From Solibacteraceae bacterium (GTDB taxonomy: Bacteria > Acidobacteriota > Terriglobia > Bryobacterales > Bryobacteraceae), in contig JALSRK010000024.1 of the NCBI GenBank assembly GCA_026984795.1, forward strand, positions 186,001-250,000: DNA of 64,000 nucleotides, given 5' to 3'. The translations under genes were made by a program, and so were the position numbers. Positions 44,455 through 53,193 of this stretch are shown here, one piece after another. Every line of letters begins with the position of its first letter. The stretch's first letter is position 1. The notes under the pieces are model-generated. The model worked only from the letters and a program-made list of their open reading frames with translations. It searched no databases and had not been told where the DNA came from.

Positions 44455-46048
44455 TTTCCAGCACCTGTTTCACTCCGCTCGGCCATCGGATTTCGATCCG
44501 GTCCACTTTCTTCGCCTGGCCCAGGCCGAAATGCACACCGAAATGGCTCGACGAGACGTAGCCCACGCTCGTCGTCATATGGTTGTATTGCGACCCGATC
44601 CGGATCCGGGCTCCGATGCCGTCACGATTGCTCTTCGTCCCCCGCAAGCGGAGGATCAGCCAGGAATTGTCGCCCCCTGTGATGTTCTCCCAAACTTCTG
44701 CCGGCTCACGCAACGCCGAGACCACCACGTCGATTCGCCCGTCATTGTTGAAGTCGGCGAACCCGCAGCCGCGGTGGGCCCGCGGCCGTCCCTTGTCCAG
44801 CCCCGAGCCGGGAGTCGCGTCCACGAACGTCCCGTCGCCGGCGTTGGCAAAGACGCTGTTCGGCAGCTTGTACTTCGCCGCTTCGAAGAACTCGACGGTG
44901 TCGTTCACGTGGGAATCCGTGGTGAAGATGTCTTTCCATCCGTCGTTGTTGAGATCGAAGAGTCCGATGCTCCACCCGCTCCGGTTGTGACTGAGGGGGG
45001 CCATTCGCGTCGTGTGCCCCGCGTCGCGGAACATCCCGCCCTCGTTGAGAAAGATGGGGAAGGTCTCTCCCGCCAGGGCGGCGAAGACGATGTCCGGGTC
45101 GCCGTCGTTGTCGGCGTCCCGGAAATCGGCGCCCATGCTCGAGATCTCCATCCCGCTGTCCAACAGCGCTCCGCCGGCGAGCAGCGCCACCTCTTCGAAG
45201 GTTCCGTCACCCTTGTTGTGGAACAGGAAGTTCGGTACCTTGTCGTTGGTGACGAATATGTCCACATAGCCGTCGCCGTCGTAGTCGGCGATGGCGATGC
45301 TCATCCCTTTGCCGACATGCGAGGCGATTCCTGAGGCCTCGGAGACATCTTCGAACGTCCCGTCTCCCCGGTTGTGGTACAGCGCGTTCGGGTATCCATC
45401 GAAGAGCCTCGGGTGGCAGTAGGCCCGCACGCCGGCCGCCCGGTCCCCGCAATAGACGTCGAAATCGGGCGACCATTGGAGGTAGTTGACGACGAACAGG
45501 TCGAGCCAGCCGTCGTTGTCATAGTCCAGCCAGGCCGCTCCTTCGCACCAGCGTCCTCCCTTGATGCCGGCCTCTTCGGTGACGTCGCGGAAGGTCCCAT
45601 CGCCCTCGTTCCGGTACAGCGTGTTGCGCCGGACCCCGCCTACGAAGAGATCCACGTCGCCGTCGTTGTCGTAGTCGGCCGCCGCCGCACCGATTGAGTA
45701 CCCGGCGCCCGCCAGCCCGGCTTCTTCCGTAACGTCCCGGAACTTCATGCCGCCCTCGTTCCTGTAAAGCCGGTTGAAGTACTTCGGCGATTCCTTCTCG
45801 AGCGACGGGATCACCGCTCCATTGGTAAAGAAGATGTCGGTGAGCCCATCGCCGTCGTAATCGAAGACGGCCACCCCCCCGGCCATCGTCTCGATCAAGT
45901 GTTTCCGCTCGGTTGGGTGGTTCTCGAGGACGAAATCCACGCCCGCTGTGCCGGCTACGTCCCGGAACCGGATCTGAGGAGCCGGCGCCTGTGCGCCGGC
46001 GGCAAAGCCGATGAGCAACGCTAGTGCTGGGATATGCGAGGAGTTCAC
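44414..46048 (-). CDS. second CRTAC1-type secreted protein (FG-GAP/VCBS, ASPIC/UnbV)
   Basis: 544 residues from a GTG whose GTGA overlaps the stop of the upstream TPR gene; the longer open frame lies inside that gene. A signal peptide (IPALALLIGFAAGAQA) precedes the propeller of VCBS repeats with calcium loops DYDGDGLTDIF, DYDNDGDVDLF, DYDNDGWLDLF, DYDGDGYVDIF, DADNDGDPDIV, DLNNDGWKDIF and DFNNDGRIDVV. The C-terminal ASPIC/UnbV domain reads NRDGIGARIRIGSQ...VHFGLG...IRWPSGVKQVLENV. It is clearly paralogous to the gene at 39408-41117 but diverged in sequence. It is translationally coupled to the TPR gene before it and overlaps the VWFA gene after it, so the three form an operon. Confidence 0.92.
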   Translation of the reverse strand: MNSSHIPALALLIGFAAGAQAPAPQIRFRDVAGTAGVDFVLENHPTERKHLIETMAGGVAVFDYDGDGLTDIFFTNGAVIPSLEKESPKYFNRLYRNEGGMKFRDVTEEAGLAGAGYSIGAAAADYDNDGDVDLFVGGVRRNTLYRNEGDGTFRDVTEEAGIKGGRWCEGAAWLDYDNDGWLDLFVVNYLQWSPDFDVYCGDRAAGVRAYCHPRLFDGYPNALYHNRGDGTFEDVSEASGIASHVGKGMSIAIADYDGDGYVDIFVTNDKVPNFLFHNKGDGTFEEVALLAGGALLDSGMEISSMGADFRDADNDGDPDIVFAALAGETFPIFLNEGGMFRDAGHTTRMAPLSHNRSGWSIGLFDLNNDGWKDIFTTDSHVNDTVEFFEAAKYKLPNSVFANAGDGTFVDATPGSGLDKGRPRAHRGCGFADFNNDGRIDVVVSALREPAEVWENITGGDNSWLILRLRGTKSNRDGIGARIRIGSQYNHMTTSVGYVSSSHFGVHFGLGQAKKVDRIEIRWPSGVKQVLENVATNQVLEVREP

Positions 46049-47103
46049 CGTCGCTGTGTCGGCGCCTTCCGTTTCGCTTCGCGGAAGCGTTTCAGGGTCT
46101 CGATGCCTTTTTGTTTCTCGCCCAGCTTGACATAGAGCTGCCCCAAGGCATAGAGAGCGTCCGTATAGTCGGGATCCAGGGCGACCGCCCGCTCCAGCCA
46201 CTTTCGGGCGTCCTCCATCCGCTTGAGCTTGACGAGCGCCTTGCCGCCGAGGAAGAAGTTCCGGGCGCGGTAAGGGTTCCGCTTCGCTGCCTGCGTCGCC
46301 GCCTGGTAGGCTTCTTCGTATCGGTTCTGCCGCAAGAGCAGGTCTGCCAGGTTGGCGTAAGGCCACTCATACTCCGGGTGGTCCTTCTCCACCAGCTTGA
46401 TTGCCGTGAGGAAATGCCGGATCGCCATCTCCGTGTCGCCCAGCGCGTCATAGCAGAGCCCCAGGTTGTCCCAAGCTTTGTAGTGTTTGGGATCGAGCCG
46501 CAAGACGCGCTGGAACATCCCCATGGCGTATTCGGCCCGGTTGTCCATGTAATAGATCCGGCCCAGCATGTAGGCGGCGTCCACGTCGTCCGGCTTGACA
46601 TCCAGCAAATGCTGCAATGTCTTCTCGGCCTTGTCGGTGTTTCCGAGAAAGTATTCGTTGTTGCCCTCGAGCAGCAGCGCGGTGGGGTTATCGGGCTCCA
46701 CCGCCAACACCTTGTCCAAGACCTCCTGGCACTTTTCCCACTGCTGGTCCATGAACAGCGCGTTGGCCAGCACCAGCAGGCCCGGGATGGAGGCGGGCTC
46801 ACTCGCCAAGTACTCGTTGGCCGTCCGGATCGCTTCGTCGAACTTGCGTTGGCCGGTCAGCGCCCGCGCGACCTCCAGCAACAAGACGCGCTTGGCGGGG
46901 CACGCCTCGTAAGCCTGGCGGAACAGCCCCGCCGCCATGGCCGGATCCCCGCCCGAGAGCGCTGACCGGGCCCGCGCGGCAAACTGATCGCTGCGTTCCT
47001 GGTTGCAGGGAAGCGGTGCGGCAGCCCGCGGTGTTTCGAAAGTAATCTCCTGGGACCCGAACGAGATTCCGGTCAGGGCTAAGGCAAGAAGAATCCACAT
47101 CAT
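46045..47103 (-). CDS. exported TPR-repeat protein
   Basis: 352 residues from the ATG at 47103, with GGGGGTGG upstream; two GTG codons a few codons earlier are possible. A signal peptide (MMWILLALALTGISFGSQ) leads into a Pro-rich linker and about eight TPR units: ALSGGDPAMAAGLFRQAYEACPA, KFDEAIRTANEYLASEPAS, QWEKCQEVLDKVLAVEPDN and so on to the end, with a charged tail. Likely periplasmic. Its stop overlaps the start of the CRTAC1 gene, so the TPR and CRTAC1 proteins are probably made in fixed ratio and may interact. It begins after the terminator of the TonB gene and so has its own promoter. Confidence 0.88.
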   Translation of the reverse strand: MMWILLALALTGISFGSQEITFETPRAAAPLPCNQERSDQFAARARSALSGGDPAMAAGLFRQAYEACPAKRVLLLEVARALTGQRKFDEAIRTANEYLASEPASIPGLLVLANALFMDQQWEKCQEVLDKVLAVEPDNPTALLLEGNNEYFLGNTDKAEKTLQHLLDVKPDDVDAAYMLGRIYYMDNRAEYAMGMFQRVLRLDPKHYKAWDNLGLCYDALGDTEMAIRHFLTAIKLVEKDHPEYEWPYANLADLLLRQNRYEEAYQAATQAAKRNPYRARNFFLGGKALVKLKRMEDARKWLERAVALDPDYTDALYALGQLYVKLGEKQKGIETLKRFREAKRKAPTQRR

Positions 47104-47137
47104 GGCTGTTGCCACCACCCCCAGTTACTATCGAACC

Positions 47138-47169
47138 AAAAAAGCGCCCCGGCCGGGGGCCGGGGCGCT
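47138..47169 (-). terminator. intrinsic terminator of the Oar-like TonB gene
   Basis: A 12-bp perfect GC-rich stem (47143-47154 with 47158-47169) and 3-nt loop is followed on the minus strand by six T. It lies 31 nt after the stop of the TonB receptor gene and separates it from the TPR-CRTAC1-VWFA operon. Confidence 0.9.
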
Positions 47170-47200
47170 GGTCTGTCCGGTCGTGCGCGGGTATTCTCGC

Positions 47201-50200
47201 TTACCACGTCAAACGGCCTTCGAGCTGGATCACCCGTTGGCCGCCGCCGGAAATCCGGAGTTTTCCGAAGTCCGGGCTCATGATGTTCGTGGTCACGAAC
47301 CCCCGCCCGTGCCGGTTGAACAGGTTCACTGCTGTGAATCCGAACTCGAATTCCAGCGTCTCGTAGATCGGGAAGGTTTTGGTCAAGCGGAACCGCTCCG
47401 AGCTGGAGTGCGGCCCCCGCAGGTTCGGCTCGTACCGTGGAGCTGTGCCTACGCGCAACGGGACGTTGTTGCCGGTCTTCGGCACCGGCGCCCAGCCGCC
47501 GGGGTTCAGATAGGGCGTGCCTACGAAGAAGTCGAGGTCTTCGGGGGCGCCGCCCACGGTCTGTTCGGCATTCGTCCGGTCGGGGCGGATCTCACCGAAG
47601 CCGCGCGGTGTGCGGATGCCCGACTGGCCCACGGCCACCGGGAAGCCGGAACGGTACTCCTGGATCGCACTGAGCGTCCAGCCGCCCAGGACCCAGTTCC
47701 AGCCCCCCAGGTTCCACTTCTTGCCGCGCCCGAACGGCAGCTCGTAGATCCACGTCAGCCGGAGCACGTGGGGCACCGAGAAGGACGCCACCGAGCGTTC
47801 CAGGCCGCGGTTGAAATAGTCCTGGGTTCCCCGGGTCCAATCGATCTGTAGCGCGTTGTCGTCGTAAGTCAGAGCTTTCGACCACGTGTACGCCGCCAGC
47901 ACGCCCAAGCCCTCGGTGAAGTTCCGTTTCAAGGTCACTTGCAGCGAATTGTAGAAAGATGTTGCGTAGTACGGATAGGCCTCCGAAACGCCGGTGTACT
48001 GCGGCCAGGGCCGCAGCGCCTGGGCCACCTGCTGGCCGTCCGGGAAGCCGTCCCACGGCTTGTAGCCGGGATGGTCCCCGGTTGGCTCAATCAGCAGATC
48101 GCCCGCACTCAGCATTGAGGCCGGCAGAACGTTGAGCTGGTTCCAGTAGCTATGCCGCAGCCGAGTGCCCTTGTTGCCGATGTAAGCGGCCTCCAGCACG
48201 AACTCCTGCGGCAGCAAGTACTGGATGGTGAAGTTCCAGTTCTGCACGTAGGGCAGCCGGTTGGAGTCCGGCGCCGTCGTCGTCACACCGGTGAACAGTC
48301 CCTGTCCAGGGTCCGTATTGGGCAGCGGCGCCTCGAGCGGCGGATAGGGATCGTCCAGCCAGTACGCGGGATCGTCGGCGAAGCCCGTAGGGCTGGTACC
48401 CGCAATAATCGGGATGCTGGCGCTGAAGCCCCGGGTGAAGCCGCCGAAGCCCCAGTCGTTGCGGATCTGCGGCATGTTGGTGATGCCGTAGCCGCCCCGG
48501 ATCACCATCTTGTCGCTCACCCGGTACGCAAACCCGATCCGCGGATCGATCATCCACGGGTAGGTGTCCTGGAACCGGTCGCGGAACACGAATGCGCCGG
48601 GCAGGCCGCCCGCGGCCGGGTTCGGGGCGTCCAGGTCCGCCATCGACATGCGGTTCGTCACCTCGTAGAACGGCAGGATGATCTCCCACCGAAGGCCGAG
48701 GTTCAAGGTCAGCTTCGGAGTCACCTTCCAGTCATCCATCACGTAGAAGGCGTGGGACGGATGGCGGAAACCGCTGTAGAGTGTCGTCACACCACGGCCA
48801 GCACTATGCACCGCGCCGAGCAGGAAGCTGGCGAAGGCATGGCCGGTCTCATCGCCGAAGCCCGACAACTGGGTCTCGATCGGCCGGAACTGGAAGACGC
48901 CCGAGCCGTTCTTCGAACGCGTGTTGTAGTAATACTTCCGGTACTCGTAACCGAACCGGAACGTGTGGGCGCCCTTGATGACGGTCAAGTCATCCTGGAC
49001 AATCCAGCTTCCGTTGAAGCTTTCACCAGCCGTGCTCGAGCCGATCTGCGCCAGCGTGCCGCCTTGCCACTCGTTCCCGCCGAATCTCATGCTCGGGAAG
49101 TGGGTCGGGGCGACACCTTTCAGGCCTATCTTCTCGGGCCAGCCCTGGTCGACGTACACCGACTCGTTGCTGTTCCGGAAGCGGTTGTAACCGGCGGCGA
49201 TCCGGTTGAGCACCGTCGGGGCCAGCGTGGAGTTCAACGAGAGGCGGACCATCCGCGAGGGAGTGTACTGGTTCTGGAAGAAGCCTGTCGGAAGGCCCGG
49301 CACCGGCGGATAGCGGCCGCCCGGCGAGTTGTTCCGCAGGCGGTACTCGTGGTTGTAGTAGCCGGACAGGTGGTGGCTCTGGGTAATGTTATAGTCGCCT
49401 TTCACGCCGATCGTGTAGAGCTTGAAGAAGGGGCAGCAGGTGCCGATCGTCGGCGTGTTCCGCACCATCTGGTCGATTTCGGGGTCGATGATCCCGACCT
49501 GCTCGACGATGTTCCGCGCCACCGTACTCCAGGCATCTTTCGGGATGATATTGCCCGGGAACGGATCGCGGACCACCGAGCCGTCCGGCGCCAGCCGGGT
49601 CGTTCGGGGATCATAGATCTGCCCGAACACCACCGGCCGGCCGAGGGCGTCGGTGCCGACGACCGTCCCCGACAGCGGGTTGCCCGTGAATGCCGGGTCG
49701 AACAGCCGCGAAAAGTCGCCGTTCTTGAAGTCACGCGTCGGCAGCGTCGTGTTCAACCCCGAGATGTTGAAGTCCGACCGCGTGGTCCGTTCGAAGAACG
49801 TATAGAAGAACGCCTTGTTCTTCCCGTTGTAGACCTTCGGGATGTAGATCGGGCCGCCGACCGAATAGCCATAGTTGTGCTGCCGCAGCGGCGATTTCTT
49901 CCGGCCGCGGGAACTGTCGGAATAGCGCGTGGCATTGAAGGCGTCATTCTGCCCGTAGTAGTACAGCGAGCCGTGCAGGTTGTTGGTACCGGACTTGATG
50001 CTGAAATTGGCCACCGCCGTCTGGCCGCCGTTGTACTGGGCGCCCATCGCTCCCACGTGCAACTTGAACTCGCCGATCGCTTCCGCTGAGGGGCTCATCT
50101 CGTTGTTGTTGCCTCCGGAGAGGTCCATGCGGCCGAGCGGGATGCCCTCGATCAGGATCTCGTGGGAGTACTGCTGGCCGCCGTTGATCGAGCCCTGGAA

Positions 50201-50710
50201 GGTGCCCCCAGTGGTACCGGGCAGGCTGCGGAAGATGAAGTCCTGGATCTGCCGCTGCCCGTCGCCGACCATGATCGGCCAGTTCTGGTACTCCTCCGAC
50301 GTAATGTAGCGCCCGATTTCCGCCGTGCCCGCTTCGAGCAAGGGTGGGGCGGCGCTTACCGTCACTTCTTCTGTCACTGCGCCAAGCTCCAGGGTGATGT
50401 TTACCGTCATCACCTGGCCGACGCTCAGGATTACGTTCTCCCGGACCGCGGTACGGAAGCCGGGAGACGAGACGCGAATCGTGTAGGTCCCCGCCGGCAG
50501 GTACGGTATGGTATACGCGCCTGCCGAGGTCGTTGTCGTTGTGTGTTCCACGCCTGTGGCAACATTGGTCACTACGACCGTGGCCCCTGGTATCACGGCC
50601 CCGGTCGAATCCATTACGGTCCCGTTCAATGTACCGACGGAACCTTGCCCCCAGGCGATGCCTAGCGAAACCACCAGGCAGAGCAGAAGACGGAATTCGA
50701 TTCTTCTCAT
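47201..50710 (-). CDS. Oar-like TonB-dependent receptor with carboxypeptidase-regulatory domain
   Basis: 1169 residues. Signal peptide 1-21 (LLLCLVVSLGIAWGQ). Residues 24-110 are a carboxypeptidase-regulatory-like (CnaB-type) sandwich: GTLNGTVMDSTGAVIPGATVVVTN...GAYTIPYLPAGTYTIRVSSPGF. A TonB plug follows (about 112-240) with LIEGIPLGRMDLSG and the GGQTAVANFSIKSGTN end. The rest is a large barrel with Asn/Gly-rich loops, AAYIGNKGTRLRHS and a C-terminal EGRLTW. This Oar-type group is greatly expanded in acidobacteria and is linked to uptake of oligosaccharides or peptides; the substrate is unknown. TAGGTT ends 8 nt before the ATG. It has its own terminator. Confidence 0.94.
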   Translation of the reverse strand: MRRIEFRLLLCLVVSLGIAWGQGSVGTLNGTVMDSTGAVIPGATVVVTNVATGVEHTTTTTSAGAYTIPYLPAGTYTIRVSSPGFRTAVRENVILSVGQVMTVNITLELGAVTEEVTVSAAPPLLEAGTAEIGRYITSEEYQNWPIMVGDGQRQIQDFIFRSLPGTTGGTFQGSINGGQQYSHEILIEGIPLGRMDLSGGNNNEMSPSAEAIGEFKLHVGAMGAQYNGGQTAVANFSIKSGTNNLHGSLYYYGQNDAFNATRYSDSSRGRKKSPLRQHNYGYSVGGPIYIPKVYNGKNKAFFYTFFERTTRSDFNISGLNTTLPTRDFKNGDFSRLFDPAFTGNPLSGTVVGTDALGRPVVFGQIYDPRTTRLAPDGSVVRDPFPGNIIPKDAWSTVARNIVEQVGIIDPEIDQMVRNTPTIGTCCPFFKLYTIGVKGDYNITQSHHLSGYYNHEYRLRNNSPGGRYPPVPGLPTGFFQNQYTPSRMVRLSLNSTLAPTVLNRIAAGYNRFRNSNESVYVDQGWPEKIGLKGVAPTHFPSMRFGGNEWQGGTLAQIGSSTAGESFNGSWIVQDDLTVIKGAHTFRFGYEYRKYYYNTRSKNGSGVFQFRPIETQLSGFGDETGHAFASFLLGAVHSAGRGVTTLYSGFRHPSHAFYVMDDWKVTPKLTLNLGLRWEIILPFYEVTNRMSMADLDAPNPAAGGLPGAFVFRDRFQDTYPWMIDPRIGFAYRVSDKMVIRGGYGITNMPQIRNDWGFGGFTRGFSASIPIIAGTSPTGFADDPAYWLDDPYPPLEAPLPNTDPGQGLFTGVTTTAPDSNRLPYVQNWNFTIQYLLPQEFVLEAAYIGNKGTRLRHSYWNQLNVLPASMLSAGDLLIEPTGDHPGYKPWDGFPDGQQVAQALRPWPQYTGVSEAYPYYATSFYNSLQVTLKRNFTEGLGVLAAYTWSKALTYDDNALQIDWTRGTQDYFNRGLERSVASFSVPHVLRLTWIYELPFGRGKKWNLGGWNWVLGGWTLSAIQEYRSGFPVAVGQSGIRTPRGFGEIRPDRTNAEQTVGGAPEDLDFFVGTPYLNPGGWAPVPKTGNNVPLRVGTAPRYEPNLRGPHSSSERFRLTKTFPIYETLEFEFGFTAVNLFNRHGRGFVTTNIMSPDFGKLRISGGGQRVIQLEGRLTW

Positions 50711-50718
50711 CGTGGATT

Positions 50719-50724
50719 AACCTA
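50719..50724 (-). promoter_or_regulatory. -10 element of a probable leaderless transcript (Oar-like TonB gene)
   Basis: On the minus strand TAGGTT ends 8 nt before the ATG at 50710. No Shine-Dalgarno sequence. Confidence 0.4.
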
Positions 50725-50950
50725 TCCCTGTCACTGTTCCTGATGTCTCGAAACCACTACCCCTGTTTTTTCCGAAGAGGAAATCTTGTTTCACTTTTCG
50801 GAACTCGTTCCGACGGGCAGAACCTGCCCGTGTGGCAGCAGTGTATAACCGTTCGCCGGAAAAGTCAACCCGAAAGATGGTTTCGTTTATTTTCGTTTTC
50901 TGTGGCCGTCTCCCGCGCCGCTCCGGTTCCCGCTACGCCGCTTGCGGGCA

Positions 50951-50956
50951 TATCCT
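50951..50956 (+). promoter_or_regulatory. -10 element of a probable short-leader transcript (NPP)
   Basis: TATCCT ends 10 nt before the ATG at 50967, with only a weak GAAGAAG between. Confidence 0.35.
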
Positions 50957-50966
50957 GAAGAAGACC

Positions 50967-52310
50967 ATGCGCTCCCTACGCTTCGCACTGCTCCTCTTCG
51001 CCGCTCTCTCGGCTCCGGCCGCCGTCCGCCACGTCGTTCTGGTCTCCGTGGACGGACTGGCCGCCTACCAGCTTCTCGATGACCGGCTGGAGGTGCCGAA
51101 CATCCGCGAACTGATCTCTGAAGGGGCGTGGTTCGTTTCCAGCCAAACCGTCTTCCCCAGCGTCACCCACCCTTCGCACACCACGATCCTCACCGGCGTG
51201 ATGCCCCGCACCCACGGCGTGCTGAGCAATAACATGGTGAACCGCCGCACCGGCGAGCGCTTCCACCCCACGAACAAGAAGCGAACCGAAGTCGTCCACG
51301 TCCCCACGTTGTTCGATGCTGCCAAGCGGGCCGGCCTCGTCACCGCCGCCTTCTACTGGCCCGAGACGAGGGGGGATCCGTCGATCGACTACAACCTGCC
51401 GGAAGTTTTCGACGCCGAACATCGCGCCGATGTCCGCGCCGTCCCGGCCGCCTTCCTCGAAGAGTTGCGCCGCGGCGGCATCGGGATCGACTACTTCTTC
51501 CGCTGGTACGGCACGCCCCGGCGAACAGCCGGCGACGCTTTCCTGGCCGAAGCGGCAGCCTACGTCATCCGCCGCCACCAGCCTGATCTGCTGGCCATCC
51601 ATCTGGTCTCCACCGACGCCACCCAGCACCGCTGGGGACCCAGCCACTACCTCACGCGCGCCGCCTTCACCGACGCCGACTTCGCCATCGGCCTGTTGCG
51701 CAAGGCCGTCCGCGAGGCGGGCATCGAAAACGAGACTGCTTTTTTCATCGTCGCGGACCACGGCTTCCACACCGCCACCCGGGAGGCGAGCGTAGCCCCT
51801 GCTTTCCGCCGCGCTGGCCTCGCGGGGAGAATCCGTCTGCACGGTGGCGGCTGGATGGTCTGGGTAGAACTGACGGAGAAGTTCGACCCCGCCACTGACC
51901 GGCCCCGCCTCGAAGCCGCCTTCGCTTCGCTCCGCAACGCCGGCCTTCTCCACCGTTTGATCACCCCGGACGAGATGCACGCGATCGGCCTCCCGCGCTA
52001 CGAAGAGAACGATTTCGTTCCGGGCCACTACATCCTTGTTCCGGATATCGACACCTATCTCACCACCGGCCCCGCGGGTTCCCTAGAGCGGCGGCCCATG
52101 GCGCGGCCGGTCCATAGCCACGGCTACCTGCCGTCCCACCCGCGGATGTTTCCGGCCTTGGTGATCTCCGGCGCCGGCGTGAAACGCGGCGTCGTGCTGC
52201 CCCACACGCACAACCGCAACATTGCTCCTACGATCGCCCGTTTGCTCGGTTTAAAGCTCCCTTCGGCCGAAGGCGTGGTTCTCGAGGAGGCCTTGCGTGA
52301 GGACCGCTGA
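50967..52310 (+). CDS. exported alkaline-phosphatase-superfamily nucleotide pyrophosphatase/phosphodiesterase
   Basis: 447 residues from the ATG at 50967, with a signal peptide (LRFALLLFAALSAPAAV). It is an NPP-type member of the alkaline phosphatase superfamily: first metal Asp D29 (SVDGL), nucleophile T67 in FPSVTHPSHTTILTG, second-site residues in HLVSTDATQHRWGP, then VADHGFHT and the C-terminal HSHGYLP. All six metal ligands can be accounted for. It would hydrolyse phosphodiester or pyrophosphate bonds in the periplasm. It is divergent from the Oar-like TonB gene. The substrate is not evident. Confidence 0.9.
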   Translation: MRSLRFALLLFAALSAPAAVRHVVLVSVDGLAAYQLLDDRLEVPNIRELISEGAWFVSSQTVFPSVTHPSHTTILTGVMPRTHGVLSNNMVNRRTGERFHPTNKKRTEVVHVPTLFDAAKRAGLVTAAFYWPETRGDPSIDYNLPEVFDAEHRADVRAVPAAFLEELRRGGIGIDYFFRWYGTPRRTAGDAFLAEAAAYVIRRHQPDLLAIHLVSTDATQHRWGPSHYLTRAAFTDADFAIGLLRKAVREAGIENETAFFIVADHGFHTATREASVAPAFRRAGLAGRIRLHGGGWMVWVELTEKFDPATDRPRLEAAFASLRNAGLLHRLITPDEMHAIGLPRYEENDFVPGHYILVPDIDTYLTTGPAGSLERRPMARPVHSHGYLPSHPRMFPALVISGAGVKRGVVLPHTHNRNIAPTIARLLGLKLPSAEGVVLEEALREDR

Positions 52311-52346
52311 TCAGCCGCTGGCCGTGCGCCGTCTTGTTCCCAGGCT

Positions 52347-53105
52347 TCAGAAGGGTTTGAGCGATCGCAAGATGGAGTCCGTACTCACGCCCCCGGGCAG
52401 CTTCACCGAATGAACGGTGCGCCATTGTCTGTCCTTGGCGCCGATGTAGCGGGCGCTTTCGCGATCGGCTCCCATCAGGATCACGGTGATGCCGAGAGCC
52501 GGGTAGTCCAACGCCCGGAACTGGCGTTCGCCGGCGCCCGGTTTCCAGCGGTCGCGGCTCGGCTGGCCCAGCTTGCGCACCACGGCGAAGTAGTCGTCTT
52601 CGGCGGTCAGGTCCAGCTCGGCTTGGAGCACCGGTTCAAAGCTCACCCGCTCGCTGCTTTGACGGCCCCGCGTCAGCAAAGTCGCCAGGAAGGCGACAGA
52701 GACGGCTACTGCCAGGGTGAGCAGGATGAGGTGCTGGATGCGGCGCTCCGTCGCCGACGGACCTGAGGGGGGCGGAATCTTTTCGGGCTCTCCGCCCACC
52801 TCGCTCTCCGCCGATTTGCCGGCGGCGGGGATCTCGATCACCCGGCGGCGGTGCGGGGCGACCATACCAGCGGCGTACTCGAGCTCCTGCTCGAGTCCCA
52901 CGATCATCACCGGCTTGTCTACCTGGGAAACTTCGCCGAGGAAGCGGCGCGGAATCCATAGGTCCTGGCCGGTCTTCGTGTTGCGGACCCGTACCTCGGA
53001 CCAGGAGCCCTCCTGATAGGTCCACTCGTTGTGTTCGATGTTGAGGATCGGCGGGTAGAACGAGAACGGCCGGCCGGCGAACTTCTGGAGATCCGTCGTG
53101 GCCAT
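52347..53105 (-). CDS. membrane protein with single helix, unknown function
   Basis: 252 residues. The N-terminal 95 residues form a compact cytoplasmic domain (FYPPILNIEHNEWTYQEG, VRVRNTKTGQDLWIPRRFLGEVSQVDKPVMIVGLEQELEYAAG). After a Pro-rich linker, one transmembrane helix lies at 126-144 (LILLTLAVAVSVAFLATLL), followed by an outside domain of about 100 residues (EDDYFAVVRKLGQPSRDRWK, FRALDYPALGITVILMG). The N-terminal region looks like a small beta domain that may bind a partner. It was not recognised as a named family. TAAGAT ends 11 nt before the ATG. Confidence 0.7.
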   Translation of the reverse strand: MATTDLQKFAGRPFSFYPPILNIEHNEWTYQEGSWSEVRVRNTKTGQDLWIPRRFLGEVSQVDKPVMIVGLEQELEYAAGMVAPHRRRVIEIPAAGKSAESEVGGEPEKIPPPSGPSATERRIQHLILLTLAVAVSVAFLATLLTRGRQSSERVSFEPVLQAELDLTAEDDYFAVVRKLGQPSRDRWKPGAGERQFRALDYPALGITVILMGADRESARYIGAKDRQWRTVHSVKLPGGVSTDSILRSLKPF

Positions 53106-53116
53106 CGGTCGCTAAC

Positions 53117-53122
53117 ATCTTA
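53117..53122 (-). promoter_or_regulatory. -10 element of a probable short-leader transcript
   Basis: On the minus strand TAAGAT ends 11 nt before the ATG at 53105. No Shine-Dalgarno sequence. Confidence 0.4.
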
Positions 53123-53179
53123 ACCCACGGCCGCCGCCGTGAAGCGCAAATCCCTCCGACGCGCCGGCCGCCGGCAGTG

Positions 53180-53185
53180 TAGGCT
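53180..53185 (+). promoter_or_regulatory. -10 element of a probable leaderless transcript (hydroxyacid dehydrogenase)
   Basis: TAGGCT ends 5 nt before GTG 53191 and 8 nt before ATG 53194. No Shine-Dalgarno sequence. Confidence 0.4.
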
Positions 53186-53193
53186 GGACAGTG

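Noticed and set aside
47138-47169. shared terminator acting in both directions
   Set aside because: The T-run is present only on the minus strand (after the TonB gene); no plus-strand gene ends here.
48152-50089. 645-codon open frame on the plus strand
   Set aside because: Antisense to the Oar-like TonB receptor; no domain pattern.
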